Assembly (NCBI RefSeq): GCF_012974865.1
Contig: NZ_CP043633.1
Location: 2,179,001 to 2,243,000, forward strand
Direction: 5' to 3'
Length of the DNA stretch: 64,000 bases
Source: Nonlabens sp. Ci31
GTDB taxonomy: Bacteria > Bacteroidota > Bacteroidia > Flavobacteriales > Flavobacteriaceae
The stretch's first letter is position 1. Each line of letters begins with the position of its first letter. Both the position numbers and the translations under genes were made by a program. The notes beneath the pieces were generated by a model. It had not been told where the DNA came from. It searched no databases and was given only the letters and a program-made list of their open reading frames with translations. This document shows positions 51,217 to 61,669 of the stretch, in pieces.

Positions 51217-52440
51217 TTACTCCATTAGTTTATTTAATTTTTGTCTAGTCTGTGGATATTCGGTTAATGCTAATGCCTTTTTATAACTTTCAATCGCTTT
51301 TTCTTTATTTTCAGTTGCCACATATAAATCGCCTAGGGAATCATAGACATTAAAACTTTCAGGATAATTTTTCACATTGAGTTTAAAAAATTGTTTCGCC
51401 TTTTCATAGTGTTTCATATTCATAAACTGATATCCTAACCCGTTCACCATATCATCTTCAGGTTTCATTTCTCTGCCAAACTCTTTTGATAATCGTTTGT
51501 AGTGATTTTCATATTTGGCTACTATATCACTTGTAGGATCCAAATAATCTTGCTCATCAAGTTTTAGTTCATAGAAATCAAAAAAATGGCGCATGGCATC
51601 ATATTCAGTGATTAGAGGTACTGAACCGTGGCTGTCGTCTTTATAATATTTTCCTTTATATGATAATTGTTTTTGTGTGTCATTATTGAGGTAGGTATTA
51701 AGTTCCAAAATAGCACGTATATGTGCGGTTGTTTTAGTGGTATCCTTTTGTACAGTTACCGTATCCATGCCTTTGCTCATCGTATTTGCAATTCCTAAAA
51801 ACAGCTTTTTGTTTCGAAATTTTTTATCTAATGGTGTTTTCTTAATTTTATTAAGCAAATTTTTATCGTCCCACGACATCGATGGATCAATTGCAACATA
51901 GGAATTAAATAAATCGGGCTTATCAATTAAGGTATTTAAAACGATAAGCCCTCCAAGTGAATGCCCAATAAGCATGCGATAGGAATCGGTAGGATACTTG
52001 GAATCTATATAAGGAATTAACTCTTTTTCGATAAAAGACATAAAATTTTCTCCACCGCCAGAATTTGCAACCATCGTACTGTCTACCATCATAGATGGAT
52101 CAAGCTTTGCCTTTGTAGGTGTTAAATCTCGCCATCTATTAGTATTAGGAATCCCAACCACAATCATTTCTGGCCAAACGCCAAAACTTAAGTTTTGAAT
52201 CATCCCAACTACTGAAGTAAAATGAGCATCTCCATCTAACAGATAAACCACTGGGTATTTTTTTTGTTCAAACAGTTCACTCGAACTGCCTTCTGGGACA
52301 TGAATCCATATCTTTCGTTGTTCATTTAAAATTGTGGAATTTAAACTGTCAATTTTACCGATAATGATATCAGTATTGTTCTGTGCGTTTACTGTGAAAA
52401 GACAGCAACATAGGATGTAGATTAATTGTATTTTTTTCAT
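51217..52440 (-). CDS. Secreted esterase (esterase D/Fes-like alpha/beta hydrolase) with TPR tail
   Basis: 407 aa, signal peptide to NAQ. Residues about 20-290 are an esterase-D-like alpha/beta hydrolase: IWIHVPEG, PVVYLLDGDAH, nucleophile GHSLGG near residue 160, and a His candidate in KDDSHGSVPL. Residues 320-405 contain tetratricopeptide repeats (YEKAKQFFKLNVKNYPESFNVYDSLGDLY). Substrate unknown. A similar esterase without TPR is encoded at 60064. Confidence 0.85.
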   Translation of the reverse strand: MKKIQLIYILCCCLFTVNAQNNTDIIIGKIDSLNSTILNEQRKIWIHVPEGSSSELFEQKKYPVVYLLDGDAHFTSVVGMIQNLSFGVWPEMIVVGIPNTNRWRDLTPTKAKLDPSMMVDSTMVANSGGGENFMSFIEKELIPYIDSKYPTDSYRMLIGHSLGGLIVLNTLIDKPDLFNSYVAIDPSMSWDDKNLLNKIKKTPLDKKFRNKKLFLGIANTMSKGMDTVTVQKDTTKTTAHIRAILELNTYLNNDTQKQLSYKGKYYKDDSHGSVPLITEYDAMRHFFDFYELKLDEQDYLDPTSDIVAKYENHYKRLSKEFGREMKPEDDMVNGLGYQFMNMKHYEKAKQFFKLNVKNYPESFNVYDSLGDLYVATENKEKAIESYKKALALTEYPQTRQKLNKLME

Positions 52441-52486
52441 ATTCTGTTGGTTTTTTTAATGAAGAATAAAGATGATTTCGTTAATC

Positions 52487-54160
52487 CTATTCAAAAATAT
52501 CTTTATCACCATATTGCGTTATAGTATCAAATTTTGATTTAATCGCTGCATATTTATCCTGTTGTTTCATCTTTTTGTAAAGTTTCAAAAGTCCCCAATA
52601 CGCTATAGAACTATTTGGATGTTTGTTAAGTACTGCTTCCAAACTAGACTCGGCTTTTTCATAATCACCATTTTTAGCATAAGCATCTGCTAAACTTATC
52701 AACGTTGGTCTTGGGTAATATGGAGGTTCTGAATAGCCTAAATCTTTCTCCATTTCAACCGATTTTATTAGGACTTCTATTCCTTCATCATATTTTTTTT
52801 CAGCAATTAAAATGTTTCCTTTTAGTTCAATGGAAGTGACGAGCAGTGTTTTCAATTGGAATGGATTTAGCCTATCTTTTTCATTCTCTAGTTGTGAATT
52901 TCGCCAAAACAGGGCATCCAGTTGATCTAATTTTAATTTTGCATTAGAAATATCATTCTTTTTTAAAGCAGACATACCCGAAGAAAATAAGGAAAATGCA
53001 GTTTTGTAATCCATTGCGGCAGCTCCATACAAAGAATCTTTATCAGTTATTGCTTCAAATTTTTTAACTGCTTTATCCCAAAAGCCAAAGCGCATCTCCA
53101 TAATTGCAGGGGTAATGATGCCTTGATAAAAGTAGGCGCCTCGATGCATTTCGATTCTATCTGCAAAGGCGACCATTTTTTCAAGTCTTTCTGCGTAATA
53201 CAGACCCTCTTTATAACGCCCATCTTGTGCGCAATTAGCCAACAAATAATTAAGGTTGTGAATATAATTCCAGTTATCGATTTCCTTAATATTTTGTTCG
53301 GCCATATACGTTGAGTCCACTTTCATAGCTTTTATGAATTGATCATGTGCCATTTTATAATCACCTAATTTATAATAGATGTGTCCAGGCATATGGACGA
53401 TATGTCCTGATTCTGGACCTAAATCTGCTAGTTTATGAGCGCTCGCTAAAGCCTCTTCAGGGCAGCAGTTTTCCATTTGATGGATCCAATAATGATGCAC
53501 GCCAAGATTTTCTGGATTTGAAATGAGAAGACTTCTCAACAAATATTCACTGTAGATTGTCCCTTTTTTGGGGTCCATATGTTCATCATATCCAGACATG
53601 TTAAATAGGGCCAAAAAAAGTTTTGCATCAACATCTTGTGGGTATTGATGAACGATATTTTCTAACTGTTGTAAATAACCTTCTGGGTTTTTTGTTTCAA
53701 CAAAATCAAGAATTCCTTTGCTGTAAAGCGCTTCATATCCTTCCGCTTTTTTACTTAATTCTTTAAGTTTTTCTACAGCTACTTTCTTTTCTTCATCAAA
53801 CTCTTTATTATCAATAAATAAAATGGTGTGAAGAATTCCCCAATAGGGCATGATTGCGGTAGAATCAAGCCGTATAGCTTCCTTAAATGACCTATAGGCC
53901 TCAAAGTCCCAGAAACAATGCAATTGACTAACGCCTTGACTAAAATACTTTTGCGCCAGTTCTGACGACGTTTTTATTTTTAATGTTGAAGACCCAACAC
54001 CGTTCATGAGTTTTGGTGCAGGAAGATTTTCAATATAATTGACGCCACTTCTACATGCCATCACATGATTTATTTCTTTAGACTGTTCACTATGGTTGTG
54101 TTGCGCGAAGGTTGGTAAAATTCCTAATTGTAATAAAATAAAAAGTACTATTTTTTTCAT
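52487..54160 (-). CDS. Secreted TPR-repeat protein
   Basis: 557 aa, signal peptide to TFAQ. Tetratricopeptide-like helices throughout (FSQGVSQLHCFWDFEAYRSFKEA, HPNSSIAYWGLLKLYKK); the N-terminal HCFWDFEA and H.H.YWIHQMEN motifs suggest a conserved His-rich site of a known secreted TPR family of Bacteroidota. Function unknown, likely a scaffold or binding partner for neighbouring envelope proteins. Confidence 0.82.
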   Translation of the reverse strand: MKKIVLFILLQLGILPTFAQHNHSEQSKEINHVMACRSGVNYIENLPAPKLMNGVGSSTLKIKTSSELAQKYFSQGVSQLHCFWDFEAYRSFKEAIRLDSTAIMPYWGILHTILFIDNKEFDEEKKVAVEKLKELSKKAEGYEALYSKGILDFVETKNPEGYLQQLENIVHQYPQDVDAKLFLALFNMSGYDEHMDPKKGTIYSEYLLRSLLISNPENLGVHHYWIHQMENCCPEEALASAHKLADLGPESGHIVHMPGHIYYKLGDYKMAHDQFIKAMKVDSTYMAEQNIKEIDNWNYIHNLNYLLANCAQDGRYKEGLYYAERLEKMVAFADRIEMHRGAYFYQGIITPAIMEMRFGFWDKAVKKFEAITDKDSLYGAAAMDYKTAFSLFSSGMSALKKNDISNAKLKLDQLDALFWRNSQLENEKDRLNPFQLKTLLVTSIELKGNILIAEKKYDEGIEVLIKSVEMEKDLGYSEPPYYPRPTLISLADAYAKNGDYEKAESSLEAVLNKHPNSSIAYWGLLKLYKKMKQQDKYAAIKSKFDTITQYGDKDIFE

Positions 54161-54274
54161 GACTAAATTTTTATGGTTAGTTTTTCTGATTGTTATGGGC
54201 TGTTCATAATTAAGCCTAATGATTCATGTAATATGCGTTTTAATGCATATAATATATTGCGAGCATTTAGCTAT

Positions 54275-55651
54275 TTATTTTTCCTTCTTAAGGATATAAT
54301 AATTGTATATTTTATCCACCCGATACTCGCCATTCTCTATCGTGATTTTATCGTTTTCCTCCATCCAAGTATTGTTGCCGATATAGAATTTTAAGGTGTC
54401 TATTTTTTCTTCTCCCTTGACCTGTCGGGTAATTCCACTTTCTATGGATTTGATTTCTATGGATTGTTTGCCATCTGATTCTCTACCACCTCTTGTTTGC
54501 CCAGTGTATGTGCCTTGGGTGGCGTTGGTATCAAAATCCAACGGAGCTTGTTTGTACTCCTTTTTGTCCAGTAATTTCCAAGTGATTTCATATCCAAAAA
54601 AACGCCCTGTTTTTTTTGGTCCGATGGTGTTTATTAAAGTTATGATATATAAATCATCTTCAGGGAAATATTGTACGAAAGATGAAAATCCGGCAATGGC
54701 GCCACCATGTGAAATTTCTTTGTGACCATAATCCGAGAAATTGGCCAAGCCTTTAGCATACCTTACAGGCGTACCATCATTTAATTTGCCTGGAGTAATC
54801 ATTGATAGATACATAGGTTCTGATAAAACTTTACCAGAATGTAAAGCCTTCGTCCAGATAAGTAAATCCTCGGTGCTACTTGATAGCGAACCAGCAGAGT
54901 AGGGTATGTAATAATTCAGATAATTCATTTGTTGAAGGCCGTTTGGGTCATAATTATAACCATTCACTTTATTTTTAACCACTTTTGTATTGGAGCCAAA
55001 AGGCGTGCTATGCATTTCTAAAGGGTCAAAAAAGGTCTCTTTTAAATAGTCTTCGTAGGTCTGTCCGCTTACTTTTTCAATAATCAAACCCAGAAAAACA
55101 AAAGCGACATTGTTGTAGATTAATGCTTCTCCTGGCTCATGTAAAAATTCTTTCGGTTCTGCCAATTGCACCGTAAGCTTATGAGGAAATTCATCGAAAG
55201 TCATTTGAGTGAACTCATCCTTACCGTTAGGAGCTTGTGCAAGACCCGAAGTATGGTCAAGCAATTGAGCAATCGTAATTTTTCTTCCTTTGGTGTCAAA
55301 GTCTAGATATTTTGTAAAATCATCATCCAATGACAATTTTTTGTCTTCAACTAATTTTAGGATTGCGGCTGCCGTGAATTGTTTGGTGACCGAGCCAATA
55401 TCAAATATTGCATTTTCAGGCATAGGTGTAGAAAGTTCTAAACTTGCGTAGCCATACGTTTTTTTCAAGAGCATATTACCTTTTTGAAATACTAAAATGG
55501 CACCTCCTGCAATTTGGGCACTATCAATGCTTGCTTTAAATAGTGAGTCTGCATAAACTTCCAGAGGTGATGCAGTTGAGGTCTCTTTCTTGGATTGACA
55601 GCTTGTTGCAAGTAAAACTGTTGCTAGAACAAATACGAGTAGTTGCTTCAT
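54275..55651 (-). CDS. Serine hydrolase, class C beta-lactamase-like lipoprotein
   Basis: 458 aa. Lipoprotein signal (ATSCQSK). Beta-lactamase fold (about 30-350): active site SVTK (SxxK) near residue 88, YNN near 180 and HGGAIAGFSS as the KTG-equivalent near 315. The C-terminal ~110-residue domain ends in RVDKIYNYYILKKEK, shared with the partial paralogue at 63740 and the remnant at 62165. Such proteins are often esterases or D-peptidases rather than antibiotic-resistance enzymes. Confidence 0.88.
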   Translation of the reverse strand: MKQLLVFVLATVLLATSCQSKKETSTASPLEVYADSLFKASIDSAQIAGGAILVFQKGNMLLKKTYGYASLELSTPMPENAIFDIGSVTKQFTAAAILKLVEDKKLSLDDDFTKYLDFDTKGRKITIAQLLDHTSGLAQAPNGKDEFTQMTFDEFPHKLTVQLAEPKEFLHEPGEALIYNNVAFVFLGLIIEKVSGQTYEDYLKETFFDPLEMHSTPFGSNTKVVKNKVNGYNYDPNGLQQMNYLNYYIPYSAGSLSSSTEDLLIWTKALHSGKVLSEPMYLSMITPGKLNDGTPVRYAKGLANFSDYGHKEISHGGAIAGFSSFVQYFPEDDLYIITLINTIGPKKTGRFFGYEITWKLLDKKEYKQAPLDFDTNATQGTYTGQTRGGRESDGKQSIEIKSIESGITRQVKGEEKIDTLKFYIGNNTWMEENDKITIENGEYRVDKIYNYYILKKEK

Positions 55652-55691
55652 TTTTTTTCTTTTTTAAAATATTAGCTATTTTTTTTCTGAA

Positions 55692-57551
55692 TTATAATGC
55701 TCTTCCAACTGGATACAACAAATACCTTTCGTCATAGTATTTTGTTTTGCTATAAAACCAAATATAGATGGCATCAGGGTCATTAGCAAAAACAGTATCA
55801 GACGCTTTCTTATCCTCAAATTCTTTTTGCAATTCAAGAGAATCTTTAAGCATTTTTGTAATGGTTGGTTCCATAACATACCCTTCAATATATTCTGTAC
55901 GTTGAAAAATTTCATTAAAAAATCCCCAACTTATAAAGGAATCGGCAGATTTAGGTTCGAGTAACAACATCGCTAAATCTCCTAAAGTTTGGTCTGTTGA
56001 AATATAAACAGAACCCGCTGGAAAGGTTTCTTTTCTAGTTTCTGGAACAGCGGAACCACTTACTTGCATGTGACCTTCAAAAGGAAGAATTTCACCTGAT
56101 TCATTTTGGAATTTGGCGTCTTGTATGCGATACATTTCTACCGTTACTACTTTTGGTTCTTTAAGAGTTTCCATTTTAATGCCGTGCAATTTCAATCTTT
56201 TGATAACTTCATTACACCAAACAGGAATGTAATATCCTTTCGGACGAACCACAAAATCTATTGCTTCTGACGCTTTATAATTGACAATGGTCATGGTTTG
56301 CGGTTTGCCCGTCCACGCAACATAATCGGTATTGGTAACTTTTGATTTTACAATTTTGGCCTCAATTCCTACTAATTTTAGACTATCAGGAGCTACGGTT
56401 AGCTGTTCTTTAATTGTAGCATTTGATAAATTTTCAAATGCTACATTGGCATCCATTTGTGGCACTTTAAATTTCATAGGTAGTTTTAATTCTCTTTTAT
56501 TTCTGTCTGCTATTGTACTTTCTTTTAATGAATTTCCTTCTTTTGCCAAAATGTTCAAAGTGCTTTCTAGTAAAATATAAGTTCCTAGCACTCTTTGTTT
56601 GTATGGTTTTAAAGAATGATTTTCAACTAAAATACTTGCCGTGTGCCGCGCATCACCATACGCATCAGAAAATCGTGGATCTCCGGTCATTAAGACATTT
56701 CCTTTCGAAAAGTCACTATTATTTACGGCAAACAACAATTGCCCCGGAATATGCCCAGCCGCTTTTAAGTCTTTATCAGCTTGATTTTTATAAGTTTTAG
56801 CCAACCAATTTGAAATTGATTTTGAATATCCCAATCCATCCAATCCGCCAAAAGTAATGTCGTATTGATAATCTGCACCATCGGTAACATGCAGATCCAT
56901 ATACAATAAAGGGTCGTATTCATTAATCACACTGATAACCGCGCGAATTTCATCGGTATCTATTTTGGTATAATCTCGGTTGAGGTTTAAATTTTGTGCA
57001 TTGGTACGCCAACCCATATTTTGCGGTCCACGTTGGTTGGGTCTATTATACGGAGAACTTCTTTCGTGTCCATCCACATTTAAAATTGGAATAAATAAAA
57101 AATTGACTTTGTCTATTAAATCTTTTTTACTCCCAAAAGCAATATCACGCAGCAACATCATTCCAGCATCTTTTCCGTCAATTTCACCCGAATGAATTCC
57201 GGCTTGCGCCAATAAAAGAGGTTTTGAAGATTTTTTTAAAGCAGCAGCCGAAACATTTTTATCGGTAGAAGCAATTACCATATTAATAGCTCTTCCTTCT
57301 GGACTTTTACCAATGGAAACCATAGCGATTAAAGGCGAAGCATCGGCTAGTTTCTTTAACCAAGTCATCGTTTCATCATACGTTGGCGTAATAACAAAAT
57401 CAGATTGTTCGGCTGGTGTTATCCACGGATTTGAAGCTTTTACAATTAACAATTCGTTTTTCCCGTGCCAATCTTGAACGGGTGGTAATATGGATTGTGC
57501 AGTAAGTTGAAATGTTGCAATAATGCAGATAAAGAATAAGATGTTTTTCAT
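55692..57551 (-). CDS. Secreted M14 family metallocarboxypeptidase
   Basis: 619 aa, signal peptide to LTAQ. M14 peptidase: zinc ligands HSGE near residue 118 and DLHVTDG near 215, with LNLNRDYTK as the substrate-binding Asn-Arg. Unlike the gene at 15957 it has no T9SS domain and a different, larger C-terminal part. Probably periplasmic peptide processing. Confidence 0.9.
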   Translation of the reverse strand: MKNILFFICIIATFQLTAQSILPPVQDWHGKNELLIVKASNPWITPAEQSDFVITPTYDETMTWLKKLADASPLIAMVSIGKSPEGRAINMVIASTDKNVSAAALKKSSKPLLLAQAGIHSGEIDGKDAGMMLLRDIAFGSKKDLIDKVNFLFIPILNVDGHERSSPYNRPNQRGPQNMGWRTNAQNLNLNRDYTKIDTDEIRAVISVINEYDPLLYMDLHVTDGADYQYDITFGGLDGLGYSKSISNWLAKTYKNQADKDLKAAGHIPGQLLFAVNNSDFSKGNVLMTGDPRFSDAYGDARHTASILVENHSLKPYKQRVLGTYILLESTLNILAKEGNSLKESTIADRNKRELKLPMKFKVPQMDANVAFENLSNATIKEQLTVAPDSLKLVGIEAKIVKSKVTNTDYVAWTGKPQTMTIVNYKASEAIDFVVRPKGYYIPVWCNEVIKRLKLHGIKMETLKEPKVVTVEMYRIQDAKFQNESGEILPFEGHMQVSGSAVPETRKETFPAGSVYISTDQTLGDLAMLLLEPKSADSFISWGFFNEIFQRTEYIEGYVMEPTITKMLKDSLELQKEFEDKKASDTVFANDPDAIYIWFYSKTKYYDERYLLYPVGRAL

Positions 57552-57571
57552 TTTATGTGTTGATTAATAAA

Positions 57572-59353
57572 TTAATTCGATTTTTCTAGTTGAATCCACG
57601 AACGAACCCGCTGTTCTAATACAGAAAGTGGCATATCACCAGCGTCAAGAATTGTATTATGAAACGCTTTAATATCAAAAGAATCACCCAAAGTAGTTTC
57701 GGCTTCTTTGCGTAATTTTAAAATGGTAAGTTGTCCTATTTTATAGGATAGTGCTTGTGCTGGAATTACCATATAGCGTTCTATTTCAGCGATCACACTG
57801 GCTTCCGACGCAGATTCATTTTCAAGTGAGTAGGCTATAGCTTCTTCTCGCGTCCAGCCTTTGTGATGAAGGCCAACATCTACTACCAATCGTATCGCTC
57901 TATGCATTTCCTCACTCAACATACCAAAATATTGATAGGGGTCGTCGTATAATCCCAATTCTTTTCCAAGCGATTCAGCATACAAACCCCAGCCTTCTGA
58001 ATAGGCTCCAGAATATGTAAACTTTCTAAATGCAGGAATGTGCTCGTTTTCTAACGCAAGCATCATTTGATAGTGATGACCCGGAATGGCTTCGTGTAAA
58101 AACAAAGCCTCATCCATATGGCTATTATAAGAAATGACATCTGGTATAGGAACATAAAACACACCCAGTCTTGAGCCATCAGGATTACCAGGATAATATT
58201 CCGCACTAGCCGATTTTTCACGAAATGCCTCGGTGCGGTTTATCATAAAAGCTGTTTTGGGTTTTTTGTCAAACAACTTCTCGAGTTGGGGTGCCATGCG
58301 TTTTTGAATGTTCTCAAAATTATCTAACACTTGTTGCGGATCTGTGAATGGCATCAAGGCTTTATTATCACGCACGTAATTAAAAAACTCGAGTAAGCTG
58401 CCTTTAAAACCGACTTCCTTTTTAACGAGTTCCATTTCTTTTCTAATTCTTGCCACCTCAGATTTTCCTAAATTGAATATAGAATCTGCTGAAAGGTTTG
58501 TTGAGGTATGGTATTCAATCTGATTTTTATAGTAGTCTAGTCCAGAGGGCAATGTGCCAATGCCAGAAGTGGATCGGGCAGCTTTTAAATAGTCCGTTTT
58601 GAAAAATTCAGCTAATTTTTGATACCTCGGGATAATATCTTCTTCAATCATTTTTTGATACCTAGTTTCAATGGCTAACCTTTCAGCTTGTGTAAACTCT
58701 TTAGGCATGTTTTTAACAGGGCTGTAAAATAAATGCTCTTCTACAGGACCTTTCGCCATTTCCTCAAATTGAGGAATAATTTTTAATACGATAGCTTTTG
58801 GATGCACATAACCTAGCGTGATGCCTTCCTTCATATTTACTAGTGCAGTATCTAACCAAACCGTGTAATCTTTTACTCTTTTAACCCAATTATCATAATC
58901 TTGGACTGTTGCAAAAGGTTGAAAGCTGCTGCCCAAAGCCAGTTGAGGTACGTACAGATTAAGCGAATTAATTTGGTCTATGGGTAGATACTTTACAAAA
59001 TCGTGGTTGACCGCCAGTCTGTTTTTACAATACCAAACGATTACATCATAATTAATTTGGTCTGATGCATTGAGCAGGGCTCTATCATATTGCTGAATTT
59101 TATCGAGGTGTGATTGATAAAGGGCAACTTCTTTAGCTCTAAATTCATCTGTAAGGTTATTGGGCATCCTATCTAAATACCTGTTAATACCGTTACGATT
59201 TCCGTACAATGGGTTTAACGCTAAACTGCCTTCATAAAAACTGTCATAGACTTCTGAAATTGGGGGTAGTTCTGTTTTTTCTGGTTCCTTTTTTTTGTCG
59301 GCGCAGGCCGTAATGATGAAGGTGAAAGCTATTAATTGTAGAAGATGTTTCAT
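57572..59353 (-). CDS. DUF885 family metallopeptidase-like lipoprotein
   Basis: 593 aa; lipoprotein signal (ITACADKKK). DUF885 proteins resemble carboxypeptidase-like M-clan enzymes: motif FLHEAIPGHHYQMML (HExxxxHH) around residue 424, GAYSEGWGLYAE and the distal EIERYMVIPAQAL are typical. Long helical N-terminus. Cell envelope; substrate likely peptides. Confidence 0.88.
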   Translation of the reverse strand: MKHLLQLIAFTFIITACADKKKEPEKTELPPISEVYDSFYEGSLALNPLYGNRNGINRYLDRMPNNLTDEFRAKEVALYQSHLDKIQQYDRALLNASDQINYDVIVWYCKNRLAVNHDFVKYLPIDQINSLNLYVPQLALGSSFQPFATVQDYDNWVKRVKDYTVWLDTALVNMKEGITLGYVHPKAIVLKIIPQFEEMAKGPVEEHLFYSPVKNMPKEFTQAERLAIETRYQKMIEEDIIPRYQKLAEFFKTDYLKAARSTSGIGTLPSGLDYYKNQIEYHTSTNLSADSIFNLGKSEVARIRKEMELVKKEVGFKGSLLEFFNYVRDNKALMPFTDPQQVLDNFENIQKRMAPQLEKLFDKKPKTAFMINRTEAFREKSASAEYYPGNPDGSRLGVFYVPIPDVISYNSHMDEALFLHEAIPGHHYQMMLALENEHIPAFRKFTYSGAYSEGWGLYAESLGKELGLYDDPYQYFGMLSEEMHRAIRLVVDVGLHHKGWTREEAIAYSLENESASEASVIAEIERYMVIPAQALSYKIGQLTILKLRKEAETTLGDSFDIKAFHNTILDAGDMPLSVLEQRVRSWIQLEKSN

Positions 59354-59444
59354 TTTTTATGTTTTTGGCTAGTGTAAATTTTTAACTGAATTATTGAATT
59401 TTTTTTTTAAAAGATTGATATTTAAATTCTTGTTATTAACTTTA

Positions 59445-59497
59445 GAATATGTCCACCCTTTAGTCCCGATAGCTATCGGGAGGGGCAAGACATATTC
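59445..59497. repeat. Nested inverted repeat
   Basis: Outer arms GAATATGTC / GACATATTC enclose a perfect 16-bp palindrome CCCGATAGCTATCGGG (59465-59480), a Bacteroidota dispersed palindrome type. Between the DUF885 and NTF2-like genes. Confidence 0.8.
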
Positions 59498-59534
59498 GGT
59501 TTGTAAATTCCTTTTCATTTTTTTAAACATTTCT

Positions 59535-60035
59535 TTACTTCTCTCCAACAAAAGACGGTGGCGGCGGCGAATCTTTTGTCCATGTGCCTTGCCAATTTTC
59601 ATATTTCCAAGTGTCGCCATACTTTACAAATATTGCCGTATAAAAAATTTCGCCTACATAAATGTCTTCTGAAAAAGCTTGAATTCTACCGTTGATAATC
59701 CCAACATCGCTAAATACTTTTATCTGTTGGTCAAAGAATTTGAAATCTAAAATTTCCAGCATTATCTGTCTTTCAGTATCTACAAGAAATTGTTCTTTAT
59801 TTTGAATAATACCATCTGCATTTACCGTGAAAAAAGTGTCTGAAACATCAGTTTCAAAATAGTTTGCGGCATTTGTGAGTGTTACGTTTTTCCACATTTT
59901 TTTGAATGCTGTATCTAGTTCTTTGGTTGCGATTTCAGAAGGATTATCTTCTTTAAAGGAAGTTTTTTCGGTACAACCAATTATTAGAAACCCAATGATT
60001 AATAATGTTAGAACTCTTTTTAAAAATTGTTTCAT
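59535..60035 (-). CDS. NTF2-like lipoprotein, paralogue of 48534
   Basis: 166 aa; signal with Cys in LIIGCTEK. Same fold and end as the gene at 48534 (LEILDFKFFDQQIKVF, GIINGRIQAFS, WQGTWTKDSPPPPSF). The pair flanks the peptidase block, suggesting segmental duplication. Confidence 0.8.
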   Translation of the reverse strand: MKQFLKRVLTLLIIGFLIIGCTEKTSFKEDNPSEIATKELDTAFKKMWKNVTLTNAANYFETDVSDTFFTVNADGIIQNKEQFLVDTERQIMLEILDFKFFDQQIKVFSDVGIINGRIQAFSEDIYVGEIFYTAIFVKYGDTWKYENWQGTWTKDSPPPPSFVGEK

Positions 60036-60063
60036 TAACTAAAATTTTAAATTCTGTTTGTAG

Positions 60064-61548
60064 TTAATTTTTTTCTCCACTAGATTTTGCAAGCCATGCT
60101 GCATATTTCTGTTTTAGAAATTGCATTCCTGCTTTTTCATATTCGGGTGTCCAAACTGTAAAGTGATCGCCTGGGTAATAGGCAAATTGGAATGTTGAGT
60201 TCAGCTCCTTCATCTGTTTTTCTAAAGACATTACGGCATAGTTTAAAAGGAAATTGTCTTGATTGCCAATAGAAATGCGGACTTTCCCATTTAATTCAGA
60301 CTTTAAAGCATCCCAATCATTTTTAAGATTTAGGGAAATATCATATTTTTTCCAATGCGATACCACGTCAGGATTTATGACTCCCGTTTTGGCATTACAA
60401 ATACCTTTGGGCAAGCCATCCGTTCCTTTTTGGCTAAATACCGCATCAAAAGAATTCATTTGCTCACCACGATATACAACATGTTCCATCTCATACACCT
60501 GTTTCATAGTACCCCAAGGTATAAAACCTCCAATTGTTGCTACTAAAAATCGAGAGCCATCTGTATCATAAAACATGTTTTTATCTTCGTATAAATTTAC
60601 TCTTTGAAAAGCTCTGAAATCAACAGGATCCGGAGCACTAGACCAGCAGCCATCAAATACTTTTGGGTATTGCGTTTGAAGCCATAAAACGGTCCATCCA
60701 CCACTGCTATGACCCGTTAACAAGCGAGCACCATTAGCTCTAAAGTTTTTTTCAAGTAAAGGAATAAACTCTGTGGTTAAGGCGTCGCCCCATGGTCCGT
60801 TGTTATCGCTGTTTGCATATACAGAATGTCCTAAGGAGCAATTTCCATCCAGATATACTTGAATGACAGGGATACTATCCATTTCAGCACTGGGCATATC
60901 ATTGCCAGAATACCTGTGGTAATCTCCACCATAACCAGAAATGGTAAACAGTATGGGAAACGTTCTTTCTGGTTCTGTGTAATATTCTTTTGGAAGAATA
61001 ACCGCTGCATCAACCATCATTGATTTTCCATGAAATTTACTGAGTAATGCAGAGGGTACTTTTAATTCTTTTACAAATTCAGTTTCCTTAAAGTCAGGAA
61101 GCTCTGGAATCATTTGTGTTGCAGCCACACTAAAAATTTCTTTGGTGTCTTTTGTGATGGTGATCTTTTCAGAAGGGTTAAATAAGTTTCCAGGACTTTC
61201 TGCTATGGATCGTCCGCCTAGGTTTCTATCCCATACAATTTGAACATAATAGTCTCCGCGTTCAATGTCAGATAATACTATGGGGTAAGACTTCGCTTTG
61301 TCATCTATAGTAATAGTTTCACCAGCTTTTATATTTTTTACAGCTACCGAAAAAACTGGAAAGCTTTCTAGGCCGACCATCCCGTTTTTTGGTTCTTTAT
61401 TATCTTTTGACATATAGACAACTACATGTCCTGTAAATGGTTTGTCATATACTGATGGCTCGTAACTTGCTTTAAATTGTTGTCCATAGCTGCTTAGTGC
61501 AAACAGGCAACTAAGTAAAAGCGTGAGATGTATTTTTTTCATTTTCAT
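60064..61548 (-). CDS. Secreted esterase-type alpha/beta hydrolase
   Basis: 494 aa, signal peptide to SYGQ. Putative N-terminal beta-sandwich (about 25-165), then an alpha/beta hydrolase: PILFTISGYGGD, nucleophile GHSSGG near residue 280, and a His candidate in YYPGDHFTVW near residue 462. Relatives are putative esterases of the esterase-D type. Substrate unknown. Confidence 0.85.
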   Translation of the reverse strand: MKMKKIHLTLLLSCLFALSSYGQQFKASYEPSVYDKPFTGHVVVYMSKDNKEPKNGMVGLESFPVFSVAVKNIKAGETITIDDKAKSYPIVLSDIERGDYYVQIVWDRNLGGRSIAESPGNLFNPSEKITITKDTKEIFSVAATQMIPELPDFKETEFVKELKVPSALLSKFHGKSMMVDAAVILPKEYYTEPERTFPILFTISGYGGDYHRYSGNDMPSAEMDSIPVIQVYLDGNCSLGHSVYANSDNNGPWGDALTTEFIPLLEKNFRANGARLLTGHSSGGWTVLWLQTQYPKVFDGCWSSAPDPVDFRAFQRVNLYEDKNMFYDTDGSRFLVATIGGFIPWGTMKQVYEMEHVVYRGEQMNSFDAVFSQKGTDGLPKGICNAKTGVINPDVVSHWKKYDISLNLKNDWDALKSELNGKVRISIGNQDNFLLNYAVMSLEKQMKELNSTFQFAYYPGDHFTVWTPEYEKAGMQFLKQKYAAWLAKSSGEKN

Positions 61549-61669
61549 TTTTAAATTTTGATTGGTTTTAATTATCGCTAAACTGTGTTATACATCGTTA
61601 TTCTTTAAGTCGATTGTATTTTTTTAAAGTTTCAATAAGTAAATCGTGTGGTAAAGCATAGGCTTTATT

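Noticed and set aside
54173..54394. 73-codon plus-strand frame
   Set aside because: Antisense to the end of the beta-lactamase-like gene and its spacer, no own features.
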